A stretch of 64,000 nucleotides of DNA, from NCBI GenBank assembly GCA_020002185.1, contig CM034541.1, positions 33,603,852-33,667,851 of the forward strand. The letters run 5' to 3'. The DNA is from Paraescarpia echinospica. Lineage: Eukaryota > Annelida > Polychaeta > Sabellida > Siboglinidae. Shown here one piece after another: positions 23,480-56,900 of the stretch. Position 1 is the stretch's first letter. Every line of letters begins with the position of its first letter. Position numbers and translations under genes: made by a program. The notes under the pieces are model-generated. The model ran no database searches. It saw nothing but the letters and a program-made list of their open reading frames with translations, and was not told the origin of the DNA.

Positions 23480-23960
23480 CCTACTTGGCAGTGTTGTCTG
23501 CTGTGGGGGGGGGGGGTGCTTGGTTACCTACCCTTCAGAATTAGTCAGTTCTACCCCCACCCCAGGGGCAGTACATAATGTTCAATTCCCCAGATTGGGG
23601 GCATTATATACTATTGTATCCACCATAGTAAACATTTTGGGTATAAATCTTGAAGCTCCCAGTCCAGGTGACAGCAACAACTGGGGGGACATGGACCCCC
23701 CACGGAGACCACAACCATCCAGGAGGGTGGGAAAGGGGAGAGGGAGTCCAATAAAAAAAAATCCAGCTTTCCACCCTGCAGGGCTTTGCAAATTCCCCCA
23801 CTCTTCACTGGTAATTCAAAGTGATGTAACAAACAAATTAAACCTGCTGCCTGTCACCCCTGTCACCGGTGAATGGGTTGGTCATACCCAACGCCCCTCA
23901 ATGCAAAATGGGCGTGCCCCTGCCAGTTTTAGCTGCTGTATGTAAGTGGGCTTAATGCTA
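23480..23960 (+). other. G/C-rich segment with a long open frame, not recognised
   Basis: A frame of 185 codons (23,388-23,945) crosses a G10 run at 23,504 and several C- and G-runs. The peptide is rich in Pro, Gly and Ser with no domain I know, and overlapping frames on the other strand are also open. The base composition differs sharply from the surroundings, which suggests an inserted element rather than a host exon. Identity unknown. Confidence 0.3.
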
Positions 23961-26400
23961 ACACAGGTGGGTGCTGCACCTAGGGAAGAGGGTCAGCAGG
24001 GAAGAAGTACTCCCTACTTGGGAGACAAACTCGGGCAGTGCAAGGGGCTGTATTGATTGTTGAGGAGAACAACATTTTCGGAGTACCCTGTCGTGCTGGA
24101 TTTGTTGACATCTGCTTCAATTCAAGAGGGTATTGTTTGAGCACAGGACAACGTCAACGTGTTAAGATGCTTTGAGGAAGTTTTTTCTCGCTTAGAAATT
24201 GTCAACAACTGTGACGGTGGCATATGTTTGATGACACACGACGCTGAGATTTAACGTCAGGGTCTGTCTGACTCATCGAAAATTGGAAGCGACAATAGAA
24301 CTGATGCAAGATTCATGTGCGGGTTAGCGCGAGTAACATCAAATGTCATACGTACCCCATGTGTTTGAGATACGTCTGTGATACACCATGATACACGGGT
24401 GAGGTGTATCATGATACAGTGCGCTGGAGGTTATACAAGATTGTGAAGCGTGTCTGTCCAGGTTGATATGATCAGTTTGTTGCACTGTAGATGCGTCAGA
24501 CTAGTCTGTGAATGACATCGGCTGGAACTTAGAAAGACCTGATAAGTGACATATCATATCACTGCATTCTTGATGTGTTAAATACACCTAGGCGGATACT
24601 TGAAATTGATACAGAATTCAGTGGAAGGTACTGCTAGGATGTTATTGTGCGTGTAGTTATTGTGATATATATATGTGTGTGTGATTATTCATAACAAACA
24701 TAGTAAACATGGGACTTTCTCAATGCAGGCTTTGACTTAGCAGCGTGCTATCCACACAGCTATAAAACGCACTGCGAAAAGATAATTCGTTTTGATTTGT
24801 TTATCTCTCTTTTCTGTGGATTTCTAAAATAACCCTCATGCTACTTGAAGTCAGCGATGTCTCACACTGTCACCATGTTGTACTTTGTGAAGTTTCATAG
24901 AGTTTTTAATTGATGATTCATTGTCATTTCTTTTCTATTTTTTCACAATCTGGTTGTTCCGTGTTGGTCGCTTGTACAAATATGCCTTAGTAATTTCAGT
25001 GTTGGCTTGTGCTTAATATATCTAAAAATTTGTTATAATATTTCATAGCATTTCTTTCTGTTAATGTTGATAGTTGTTTAACATGGAAACCAGTCTGTCT
25101 GTCAGGGTTTCACAAACGGATAGTTAGCATTCCATAGTTTTTAGAGTCTGATTCACGGTGTATTGTTAGTTACCTCAACAGACGACCGGCGCATATCACT
25201 GCCACATTGTATGGTTCATACAGGGGAGGGGTAATTAGATACTAGTACTGAACCTCTGAAGGCACTGGCAGACTGCAGTGTGCAGAAATCACAGCTGACT
25301 AGTGTCTATTCAGAGTGCATGTCTAGGGTCCCTAGGTAAAAAGAAGTATCTTCTTTCGATTGTTAAAGATCGCGATACTTGTAAAGACACCAGTGAGTGT
25401 CATGTGACGTTATCAAGGTTTTACTTTGTTTGATGCAAGTCTTCACAAGTTGTTCCGTTAGTTGGCGTGTTTACATAAGCACAACAGAAGTGGGTTAATA
25501 ATTCTGAGTCAACGGACTGGTTGTTTTGTTTTTAGTTTATCAGCAAGCTAGGACTGTTTTGCACCTGTGAAAAGGTTGATAATAAACATGATCCTGATTT
25601 TGCACTTTGTGGAAAGGATAGTACCTTGTTTCTTTTTTCTCTCATGATTACCGCAGTCGGCACTGATTAAGTTGTCTTTTTATTGACTGTCTAAGTGTAG
25701 TCATTTCTTATCATGGTCAGATTTAGCTTAGATATAGCTGGACTGGTGGTATAGTCTTGTTGATAAACTTGAGAAAGATCACAAGTTTGGGAGGAAGTCT
25801 GCACTATCTCACGGTCTTACACAAGCAGTGTGTGTGTAGATTTGAAGCATATATACTGCAGTAGTTAGCATGTTGTTTTGGAGTCTTCCCGATGCCAGCA
25901 AAGGAAAAATATTGCTCTGATTCAAGTTGTTTTAGTGCATTGTTTGTATGATATGGATGATGGTTAGAGACGATGTCAATATTTCATGAGATATCAACTT
26001 GACAGGCTGGATTGATCAAAACAAATAAGATCTATAGTAGTAGGACATCATTATGACTTTTTATAGACTTATGAAACTGACGTTGGAAGTGCAGACAAAC
26101 TGAAAGTGAAAGTGCTCTGCTGTTAGCGAGAGTAAAACTGGTCATCTCAGAGTAACATTGGAATTACTGAACTTGAGAGTGATAAATCAGAGTTATGTGA
26201 CAGTTACTATTGGAGGTGATGTCAGCAAGTGTTGTTACGCAATACTGACACTAAACTTAAGACTGATAGCGAAAACAAATGTTGAAATTGAAGAATTGTA
26301 CGGAAAACAGACACATGATATCGTGCAAGGGTTGAAACATAAAAAGAACAAGAAGACAGAAGACATTACTGTGAATCCTGTCGAACAATAGCCATAAACC
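23960..26400. other. Non-coding stretch upstream of DYRK exon 1
   Basis: No repeat family or gene recognised. It is low in simple repeats compared with the rest of the window and includes the presumed 5' UTR/promoter of the exon at 26,401, but no core promoter element could be fixed. Confidence 0.35.
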
Positions 26401-46675
<20,275 letters not shown>

Positions 46676-49600
46676 TGACTGGCGCCATCTGGTGACCAGT
46701 TGTACTCTCTACTTGGGATTTGTGGTGTGCCGTCACCTCTCGGGAACTATTTCATGATACACCGTCCGTGCATTGAATCTCATCCGGCAGGTTTGGGTGC
46801 ACAGATACCGTTTCTTTTATCGGTTTTGTTTTGTTGCCCTCGTATAAGTTGTGGCGATCACATGGGACTTTCTAGGGTTTGTTGGAAGAAATCCTGTCTT
46901 GCAAGGGGGAATTTTTACCATGTACATTTGTCATTATGTTCACGCAGTACAGTAATACGGAGGAAGTTTGTGTGAATACTACTGTGGTGCCCTCTGTTGA
47001 GCTGTTGTGCGAACTATGATTGATATTTAGATGGATGGGATTACTGAAGTCACAGTTTTGGAAACGGAAAGAATTCATCCCAAATTTGCCTGACATGGTA
47101 ATATATTCTCTATTCAGCTGCATTCGACCCCTCATAACTCTGCCAATAACCCCAAACAAAAATTCTGAATCAGTCCTTGCAAACGTGTGTGTAATGACAT
47201 TATATTGGTTCCATGATATCCTTGTTTCATGCTGAATTATCAGTCATGGTGACGCTGTGTTTTGTATCAATTCAGAGATTTCTGTACAAAGGCTATGTTT
47301 GGATTCAGGTCCACATCGTGAGTTTGTCAAGAAATCTGTCGGCAACTGATAAGTTGTTACAACGATATAATTTTAAGCATCCCTAGTAAGGCGGGTTGCT
47401 TGTGTTACAGTGGTAAATGGTGATATTCATTTTTGTATTTCATTTTATCAAGTGTATATGGAAAGGCTGAGAACAGCTCTCTACGTCAGTATTATCAACC
47501 CTGGAGATGCTTCGCTATGGATATTTTAAATGTGTATAAAATGTACATTGTTGTTACAGAAAGATCTGTGTTTAATGTTCATTGTAGGAAACGTAGAGTT
47601 AATTAAGCACTTTGTGGCATACAGGATATGTAACGAGTCTCATTATGAACAATCATGTTTTATATATAAAACTACATGTTACAAGGCAAAGTTCTTGTTA
47701 CATGACAAACTTCTTGTTACATGTTACAAGGGATATTACTTTTGACATGTTACAACAAAACAAACTACATGTTACATGTTACAAGACAACGTTCTTGTTA
47801 CATGACAAACTACTTGTCTATACTCAAGAGTAATTATTTTATGGATAAACGTTATGCAGTATAAATATATAAAGAAGATGCTTGGCACTAGTCAAGATTA
47901 ATTATTTTATGGATCACTGTTAACAAATATAAATATTGGGAATATTTAGGACATCACTGCGTTAATAACTGGGACATAGCACTGTTAATATATATCAACA
48001 TATTGCAGCACAATTTTGAAAATATCTAATGGGTTTTAAATGTCATTTAAAGTCTCTTTTTCTTTAAAGCGAGGTTGCCTGTTCCATTACCGGGAATCAT
48101 CATCCAGGGGTGGTGATCATTAGCAGGAAGTGTGTTAAATCACTTGTTCTGAGCATGCTGAACTTTCTCGGTTCAAATTGCGAACACTGTTTTGTGATTA
48201 CTATAAGAAATTTGGTTGACACTGTGCCTGTTTAGTCTGCTACTAATAATGAAGAACAGATGGCCTTGATTTAAATTTAAGAATGGGGAACAGGTGTAAA
48301 TTACCTGCAATTCAGTTTAAGGGGATGGAGGGAATAGTGGTCTGATCACCTCTGACAACGTCGGCAAATCTGTGATATATAGCAATCATTTTGAGTAGAT
48401 GCCTTTCAATATTTAGCAGGAATGTCTTGCGTTGCATTGACACTAACGTGTTACGTAGGCAAGACAGTGTACATAAGAGGCAATGTATATGAGTACAATG
48501 ACAGGAAATGCTGTTCAGACATTAGGAAACTTAATAGCGGTAAACAATGCTCTTGCTCTGTGTCGACAAATATCATACAACTGACTGCAGTCAGATTGTC
48601 ATCATAGCTATCTAAACTGATTGGTGATATTTCTATATGCTGCTGTTACAAATCAATCGCGTTGATTTTATTTGTGATGTATGTATTACGCATATTGCAA
48701 GTCTTCACATTATAAGTCGAGGTATATCCCCGTGGGCGGTCTCCACGCAATTCCAACATTTCTTGCAATTTATTCCACAACTAGCTCACGACCGTTATTG
48801 AAATAATTTGTACTATTCTGCTCTGGTAATAATGATTCTAATCGCACTTTCTCCTTGTGTTGTCAAAGCATTATGGTGAATGGTTGTATGATGTCACTCG
48901 CTATACCAGGGTGAAACAGTGTGGTGAGTGGTTCTATCTCATGTCGCCTGAGAATGAAATACTAACCTGTCCCCACTGCTCAAATTGAAATCTCAATCAG
49001 GCATGACTGAGGTGTTGGTTGCCAAGGTGACTAACTTGGTTCCAAACAGAAGAAACCCGTTTATAAAAACATGAATTTTTGTACACACTTATTTTATGCA
49101 ACACAAAATCACTTGTACGGCCTAAAGTGCTATTACGTCACCTACTACGTGAAGTGTAACATTACATGAAAAGTGTAATGAGGTGTTACCAACACTAACC
49201 AAGTGGCACCTGTCCAATGTACTGGACAGCTATTAGGGAATTTACGATATTGGGTGAAGTATGTTGTATTTTCTTCTACATCGTGATTTCAAAATGTAAT
49301 AGGTTCTGTATTATTTGACATGACAGGAATGTTTGTGTCTATCCACTGTTATTTCAACCAGCCACAATTGTTTACATTTGCAGAGGTTTCAGGTTTATAA
49401 AAATAAACATGTCCCGATTTGTTACAACTGAAATAGGGGACATTGTGATTTGTGTTGAAATTTGTTGGGACAAACATCTTTGTGCGGCAATTTTGCTCTA
49501 CCCTTGGGAGTTTTCCCACCAAATCAGGAAACTTGAAACCTCTGCATTTGTTTACGGTTTCTAAAAACCAACACAATGTATTTTGCGTTATGTTACACAA

Positions 49601-51175
49601 ATATCACTTTCACGTCATGAAATTATATGTAAGTCGTAAGTCTGAGTTTTACTGGTCTGGAATCTTGACCTCTGTGTTTGTACATTCTCTGTCACTATTA
49701 GATGGTTTGTAACGGAACTATTTGACAAGAGGAAATAAATGAAGACATTGGGATGGTTAGTGTAATCTTTAAACAACCTTCTTTCCTACTTAACCACAGT
49801 GACAAATATAAGACACCGCAACACAAGTCTATAGATTAATTTGGTGTTAGTTATGGAAATTTCTTGGTTAAAGTCGTTTTGAACTTATTTTGTTCTTAAC
49901 TCAAAACTGCCCGTTATTGGCATACCATTCCCGTGAAAATAAAGTGCCAGAAGAAACCAGTGAAACATCACATTGTCTAATAGTGGCAAAGAATGCATAG
50001 CAATCACAGTAAAGTTCCATGATGCATACGCACCAATATGGTTCTCTCGATAAAACAAAACGTCGGAATAAACGACCGCCATGGTACATGCCACTGCACG
50101 AGTAGTCTCTACTACAGAAAATGTTTGTATCTTGTCGAACCTACTTGTGCTGCACATAGTCAAACGGGTATAAAGTAATGAAATTACTTGAAGCTGCGGT
50201 AAAAACCTCTGTTGATTACATGTACAGTGTAGAGTGTATTGTTTCCAAGTCCTCACGGCGGCCGACTGCAGTGAACGCAGTGTCGATACATGGAGGTGTC
50301 TTGTTAGTGACTGCTCTAGGTTCTATATTCCTGCTATTACACTATGATGTTACAATGTCATCGTTCTGTCTTGTTCAGTTCTTCATTTTTTATTTCACTG
50401 AAATCTAAACGGTACAAAATGCAATTGTTTCTGTTGTAAAAGCGTCATATGATGTACACTGTGTAGCTTTATTACCCTGCCACAAGAAAATGTTTTCTTT
50501 AACCATGATCTGTTTAACTGGATAAAATGGTTAAATTATATAGCTTATTGAATTTTGTCCATTAAAACATGATATTTGGATGGTTTAGACATTATATATA
50601 TATATATATATAGTTTACTTACATTAAAATTATGAGACACTGAAGCATTGGTCGATTATTAGATGTCATCTTTAACCGAGTTATTTGACATTCACCTGAC
50701 CATAACTTGGGACCAGTGCTTAGCTCAACACTTGCACAGCAATACTTACACATTAAATTCACATAATAAAGTACCTGATACGCGAGTACACTTCTTGCTA
50801 GCTACATCTGCAAATGTACTCAAACATAGTTGTATTTGCCAAAAGATAGGAGTTGGTATAGGATGTCTCGAGTGCTTTACATAATATTTAATACAAAAAT
50901 TTACGTAGTTTGACGTGTATTTACTCCAGGAAGGGCACTATGGTCAGATTCACAAACCAGCAGATTATACATGATTATGGAGAACATGACAGACAGATGG
51001 GCAAGCAGTCAGGTCACCAGACGACAGACATGTTAGGTCACATAAATACTGACTGTTGGTGCAACTTGTACTTGTAGATGAAATGATTTAACAAAACAAA
51101 GCACGACATGTTACACACATACCATCAACACAAGGTCACTAAAGAACACATGTAGCATCTTTTTGTAAATAGTTA
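46676..51175. other. DYRK 3' flank / 3' UTR and intergenic stretch
   Basis: No further coding exon recognised. The DYRK poly(A) site is not fixed: no AATAAA is convincing close to the stop; GGAAATAAATG at about 49,733 is one candidate if the UTR is long. Around 47,670-47,815 short repeats of CTTGTTACATGACAAACT and ACATGTTACAAG occur. At 49,370-49,398 and 49,527-49,553 the words TTTACATTTGCAGAGGTTTC and its reverse form a 26-base imperfect inverted repeat. (AT)n at 50,592-50,612. Confidence 0.5.
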
Positions 51176-51411
51176 AGGAATCATCATCTCAGAACGTCGA
51201 TGTCCGATATCAGACAAAATAACTCTTTGGGGGAGGGTCAGACAGTTTTGTCTGGCGTCAGACATCAATATTTTATGCATTGGACCGATACTGTTAATAT
51301 TGATATCATATCAATGTTTACAAACTTTCATCAGAGGGGAGGGTGGGGGGCTGTAGTCAGATGACAATATTTTTGTCGTATATTGGACATCGACGTTCTG
51401 AGATGATCCCC
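51176..51411 (-). mobile_element. MITE family A, intergenic copy
   Basis: Left CATCTCAGAACGTCGATGTC, right GGACATCGACGTTCTGAGAT GATCCC: 20 or more bases of near-perfect terminal inverted repeat, the best preserved ends of the family. Core in the same orientation as the 45.9-kb copy. Confidence 0.92.
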
Positions 51412-51414
51412 AAC

Positions 51415-52470
51415 ACATATTACATCTTTTTGATATAGTTAAGTTCACATTAAAAGCAAAACTACAGACAATGGAGTAGAAAATCAAGCTGACTTTATTC
51501 ACTCACTTATACAACTTAACTCGCCCACATCACAACTTGCAAGCAGTAGTGTCATTGTTTAAATAGACTTATCGCAACAAACTAATGTTCAGTCTCGCAA
51601 GAAAACTTCACAATAAATACCATCTTATGTATTCATGAAATCATCATAATAGATGAAGCATACAGTTGTCTAACTCTCACTTCTGGGGGCACGCTGTTAA
51701 CACGTGAGTCACTAGACTGAGAAGAACAACAATAACTAGGCGGAACTCAGTGCAACGAATTAGATACTTTTTCTGCTTTTATCTTCATACAAATGTGTTA
51801 ACAATATCACAATGTTATTTCCATCTTCCCCCACCCTGTTATTTCCATCTTCCTCCACCCTTTTATGTTATTTCCATCTTCTTGAGATTGATCTATAATC
51901 CATTCCTCGGTAAACTGTCACAACACTTGGCCACCGTTTACCACAAACACCCTAGATAAACCTGTCAGCACATTTCTGAATGTACAGCAAACAACATGGA
52001 TTATGTACAAATGCATTCTTTATAGCATCTTTTTTCTTTTTAAATGTACAAATATGGTAATGAACTGCATTCGAGCAAGTGACCCAAAAAACTTTTATTC
52101 TAGAAATGTGCAGAAATATGCGTACACTGCACAACATCAATAAAATAGATTTTTTGGAGAAATGCTTTCTTTATGCATTAAGTGGCATATTAAATGCAAA
52201 CTTAACTAAGAAATTGACAAGCAAAAAAACTGCTTCGCTATATTTGTCATACAAAGAAACCACGCATTTAATGGGTTATTTCATCCATGTGTTTTCTACA
52301 ACCCCCTTTACCCCAAGTAAAAATTATGTGGTTAGTATGTCCTGATTTGCAATGCAATAGTGACAGTAATGTCACCTATGTTGTACAAGCTCTATTGTTG
52401 CAGTGTTTTAGTATCATGAACATTCAAACGTTGAAATGCATATTCTTTACACATTACTTGACAGAAATTT
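51415..52470. other. Intergenic; possible distal 3' UTR of MFF
   Basis: No gene recognised. CTTTATTCACTC at about 51,489 is an AATAAA on the - strand and could serve MFF. TTATTTCCATCTTCC is repeated three times at 51,810-51,880. Confidence 0.35.
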
Positions 52471-52474
52471 AGCA

Positions 52475-52765
52475 ATGGTAATTTTTAGTTTTAATGAACC
52501 AGAAAATGGGAAATAGATGCATCATTGTAAACATGCATGAAGAGAGTTACACTACAGTAGGTATTCTGGAAAAGAATGTTTAAACAGTGTATTATTATTA
52601 ACTGGCATAAAATATTTACAGAAACAGATGGGAAATATAGTTTAATATGCAATTATATATATATTAAACATAATGTAAGTGTGCAGTTAGAGATAATCCG
52701 TATTTAAAAAACATTTGTTGAACCTCCCTGTTTCCTGAAAGTGTCTGCATTCTTCTTTGGAATAC
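52475..52765 (+). repeat. Dispersed repeat E, copy 2
   Basis: AGTTTTAATGAACCAGAAAA, GCATCATTGTAAACATGCAT, GGGAAATATAGTTTAATATG CAATTATATA and TTCCTGAAAGTGTCTGCATT match the 41.5-kb copy in order. About 75 per cent alike by eye. Confidence 0.8.
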
Positions 52766-52769
52766 TGTG

Positions 52770-53450
52770 CAAACACAAAATTATGATTTAAACAAATATT
52801 GGACAAGTATACTTATTACTGTAGAAGATATGATAACATCTGCCTTAGATCTTTAAACTAAGAGTTTACTTGTTAGTCAATATTTGCGGAGGAGGTACCA
52901 GAGTCATCTGCTTGAAGACTCGTATGATATAAATGCACGCACTGACATTGTGATATTTTGTAGAAATAGATTATCGTACTGCTACACCACTGTGTCAAAC
53001 AAGTTACATCTTTTAGTGTTTAGTAAGTAGCATCTGCCCGAGAACAACTTTCACTAATGTTTTTTCCCTTTCCGTCAACACAACTTAACTGACACACGTC
53101 TTACACAAATGGGTCTAGATTACTAATAATATCACATTTTTTCTTAGCAACACAAAACTGCAATAACCGTGTATAAATGTGGCAATTATTGTTCACATTA
53201 ATAAGACACGACACAATTATGCCCCTCTTTCAAGAGTGTTATGGATCTCGTATACAAATCTATTATCATGGAAATTACATAACACCATCAGTTATGTCAT
53301 TGCTATGAAAAAATGATCGCATTTAATCTGCATTATCTAAATTTTTAATTTATCCAAACTGCAAATCAACAACTTATATTATAAATCTATTTTGGTTTGA
53401 AATTTGGAGTAATATGAAATAAAATAACTAGACAAGATGCTTTACATGTT
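52770..53450. other. Probable MFF 3' flank; nothing else recognised
   Basis: AT-rich; no frame or repeat of note. Confidence 0.4.
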
Positions 53451-53626
53451 CAGTTGAACCTCGCTTAACCATCACCTGTGTAGTACAGCCACCTTGCAAT
53501 TAAGGTCACTCTGGAACTGGCCCAAGTTATTTCCACATACAGTAGAGTATAGGAAATTAGTTCCGTTAATACGGTCACCTCGCTATTCAGGTCCCAAAAG
53601 TGACCTTAATACTGAGGTTCCGCTTT
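53451..53626. mobile_element. Pogo/Tigger-like short MITE
   Basis: Left end CAGTTGAACCTCGCTTAACC, interior TACGGTCACCTCGCTATTCA, right end read reversed AAGCGGAACCTCAGTATTAA. The GAACCTC-(A/G)-x-TAA ends and the repeated ACGGTCAC / AAGGTCAC words are characteristic of pogo-group Tc1/mariner ends. About 175 bases, non-coding. Confidence 0.6.
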
Positions 53627-53757
53627 AGTAGATCACTGGATAATTTGGCTCTAACAGGATTGTTATTCACACATACCCATGTCTGTACAAAACTAGAGAA
53701 TGCTCAGCATTCGCCACTGAACAACGCACCGAACAACTGACAACTACTAGCGCCCCC

Positions 53758-53998
53758 TCACAGTCGACGGAGGAACCAGGCGGCAACACGGAAGAGGATG
53801 TAGCCTAAGACAATGGGGTACAGCACGACTTCCCGCTGACTGCGTTTAGTATTTTCTTCCTCCAGTAGGAGAACGTGGCGGGAGATTTTTGCGATCTGAC
53901 GATGCATAATAACCATGCTGTCGTCGTCATCTTCGTCAGCTATCAGTAGACTGTTGTTGCCAGGGGCAGCCATGCGCGCCTCCATCGCCAGACTGTCG
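53758..53998 (-). CDS. MFF: MFF last exon (coiled coil and tail anchor)
   Basis: Acceptor GTGTGTTTGCAG, then NDSLAMEARMAAPGN, an acidic run DEDDDD, coiled coil MHRQIAKISRHVLLLEEENT, and the anchor VVLYPIVLGYILFRVAAWFL ending RRL and TGA (53,760-53,758). Equivalent to the RRQIIKLNRRLQLLEEEN...anchor end of vertebrate MFF. Confidence 0.93.
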
Positions 53999-56900
53999 CT
54001 GCAAACACACAGAGGCGGGGTTTACAGGATGCAAGTGTCATACAGATACATAAAATGTTGCCCAGAATACTATGGAATAAAGTATGTTTCTCACTACTTG
54101 GATAGAACACTTGATTGTAAGTTTCTTATTCATCGATTTCAAGCCAATTTCTACTAGTATGACCGAGTTAGTGATCAATTTAAGAGATCACAAATTTCGA
54201 ATATAACGAATACATTGGCCGGTCTCGAACAATTCGTTATATGAGGTTAACTATACTTCATTTCAAGTATCGCTACATACACTGGACGGGTAAGACAGTT
54301 GAATTTAGAAGGGGGCCAGCTGCCCTCAAGTTTAACTAATACTTCCTAGTCTATGGGCCCACATCAATGACTATCATTGGCACAACTGGTAGTGAAACAA
54401 ATCGAATGGATCAGTTTTAATTAAATAAATGGTTCAAATGACACTGGGGTCCGGTTTGTCACTAAAAAAACTAAACTGGCCAATAATGGCTGTGATTGAT
54501 ATGACTAAGTTCCACGTAAGCCGTTCGCAATACTGGCAAAAATAATTTCTGGCTAAGACCCTGGGTTTACAGGATGCAAGATCTTGTGTCATAAATGCAT
54601 AAAAACGTTACCCGAACGCATACAAATAATTGCATCCCAAGACAAATTCCATACAACGAAAATATACACCGAGTATAAACACTGCATTTAACTTGCTTGT
54701 TAATTCCCGAATCTTTTTCTTCTTTCTGCACATATAACAAATGTTGATACAAAATTTTCATATATAACGTTCAACAATTCACAATGTCCTAATGGCCAAA
54801 ACTCATTGAAAATCATCAGATATATATATAAATTGATGATGTGAAACCAACAAAACGCAGCTTTGGACCCACCTTTTTAAATTTTACATTGAATTATACA
54901 GAATAGAGAATGTTTCTAACTACTTAGATTGAACACTTGATAGTAAGCTTCATTGATTTCAAGCCTATTTCTATTGGTATGACGACGTTGGTTGTCAATT
55001 TCAGATATAACAAATTTCTGAAAGCAAATAAATTGGCTGGTCTCGAGCAATTCGTTATCTCCGAGGTTTACTGTTCATTTCAAGTATCGCTGTATATACT
55101 GGATAAAGAATAGCCTTACTTGTATCTTCTAGGCGAAGGCGTACTCAGCAGATCTCCACTTTCATATAGGTCGAGTTCAGCCTCTCTCTCGTCTGCTTCC
55201 TTCATTGATTCATGAATCTCTGTCATGGGGAAAGGTCTCTCTTCCAGGGTTAGGACCCTTGGTGGAGTGGTCAGACCCACGTAGGTGTCCTTCATGTCAC
55301 CCATTAGGGTGTCCTGGTGAAGGTCAGGCAGAGGTCGACCGTTCTCTATGTCTGAATCAGCAGATCACAGGAATGTAGGAAATATATTCACAGAGACAAT
55401 TCATGAAATAAAATTGACATGAAGTATCCGGAAAAAAGGTAAACTTGAATTTTTAATTACCATTATTTTAATGTTTTTATGTATATATATATATATATGT
55501 ATACATATATATATATATATATGTATACATATATATATACAGTAAAACCTGTCTTAGCAGTCACATGTCCATAACGATAACCTTGATGTAACGGTCACTT
55601 TTGAAAGTCCCGAATGACTCCCTAGTAGTTTGCACTGCCCACTACCTGTCCATAATGGTAACCTGTCTATTGCGTATAACGGTCAGTTAATTTGGACCGA
55701 ACCATTCACGGTCAACCTGCCGCTTGTGGGCATGTCAAAGGGAATCCATAATTTCCATGAATAAAACGTCATCTCGTTGATGTCATCGCCTGTTCGCAGG
55801 ACTAACAAATTGCAATCGAGTCACGAATGGTGTCATCAGCTTGTTGCAGCTGCTATGTGGCTCTTTTACTCCAGCAAAGAGGAGTAGAATCAGCTTTGAT
55901 GTCCAAAGTGAGCTCAGAGAAGCCATGAGCATGTAGCCACAGATGGAAGTGGGCCATTGTAATATTTACATAGGTGGCTTGGTGTACCTGGAGAGACTGC
56001 CTAGGTAAATATTACAATGGCCCATAGCTCAAATTGTATTGATAATCCCCTGAGCAAATGCTTTCTTGCACTGGTTCACACCCTCATGTTTCCTTTTGGA
56101 TATCAAAGCTTTTTATGTTTGCCTGGAGGGCGTGATTGATTTTACTATGGCCCAAAAGAAAAAAGGAACATCAATTAAATATAGTAAGTTGTGTAGTGTA
56201 CTATTTGATATTATTGTTAACTTTAGGTTTGTATTGTTCACGAGAGTACCAACTAGCGAACGTCAATGTAACCATTCATAATACTGTGGCTCCACCTAGT
56301 GAGTATCCAAGTCATGAAACTCTCCATAACGGCAACCTGCTTATAACGGTACTTTTGCAGTCCCGACGATGACCGTTATGGACAGATTTTACTATATGTA
56401 TAAATATATGTATATATATATATATGAAGGGTTTCAGAGCAAAACGCGATAAACACCATTTTTGAAATTTCGCCCAAACTGGGACTAAACGTTTGTTTAA
56501 GCACATGTTGAGCCAGGATACTATTCAGTTTATACAAAATCACAATAAATCCCCATGAAACGATGTGCACAAAGGAGCATTTTTTTCAAACTGCGATAAG
56601 CGCCATCCGTCTTTGTTATCAAAACGCGATATATCCGTTTTCTACCAATCAGTTTGCCACCATTCTAGTGATATTATGAGATTATACACGTTACTTTCTG
56701 TAGCTGGATACAATATCTGTTTGCTATGTATGTTTATTGGTGTAGATTATCTCTCGTTGGTTGCATTCTATATAATTATTCTGAAAACGAGCCCAAGCTC
56801 GGCGAAACCTAGTCGACTTGTAGGCACATTCGCATTCATCGTTTTGAATAACATTCGATTCATGTGGAACGGTAAGATAACTGCTTGTTCCTCTATGATG

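Noticed and set aside
49349..49712. Paired frames on both strands near 49.5 kb as a gene
   Set aside because: They coincide with a short inverted repeat and have no domain or codon signal.
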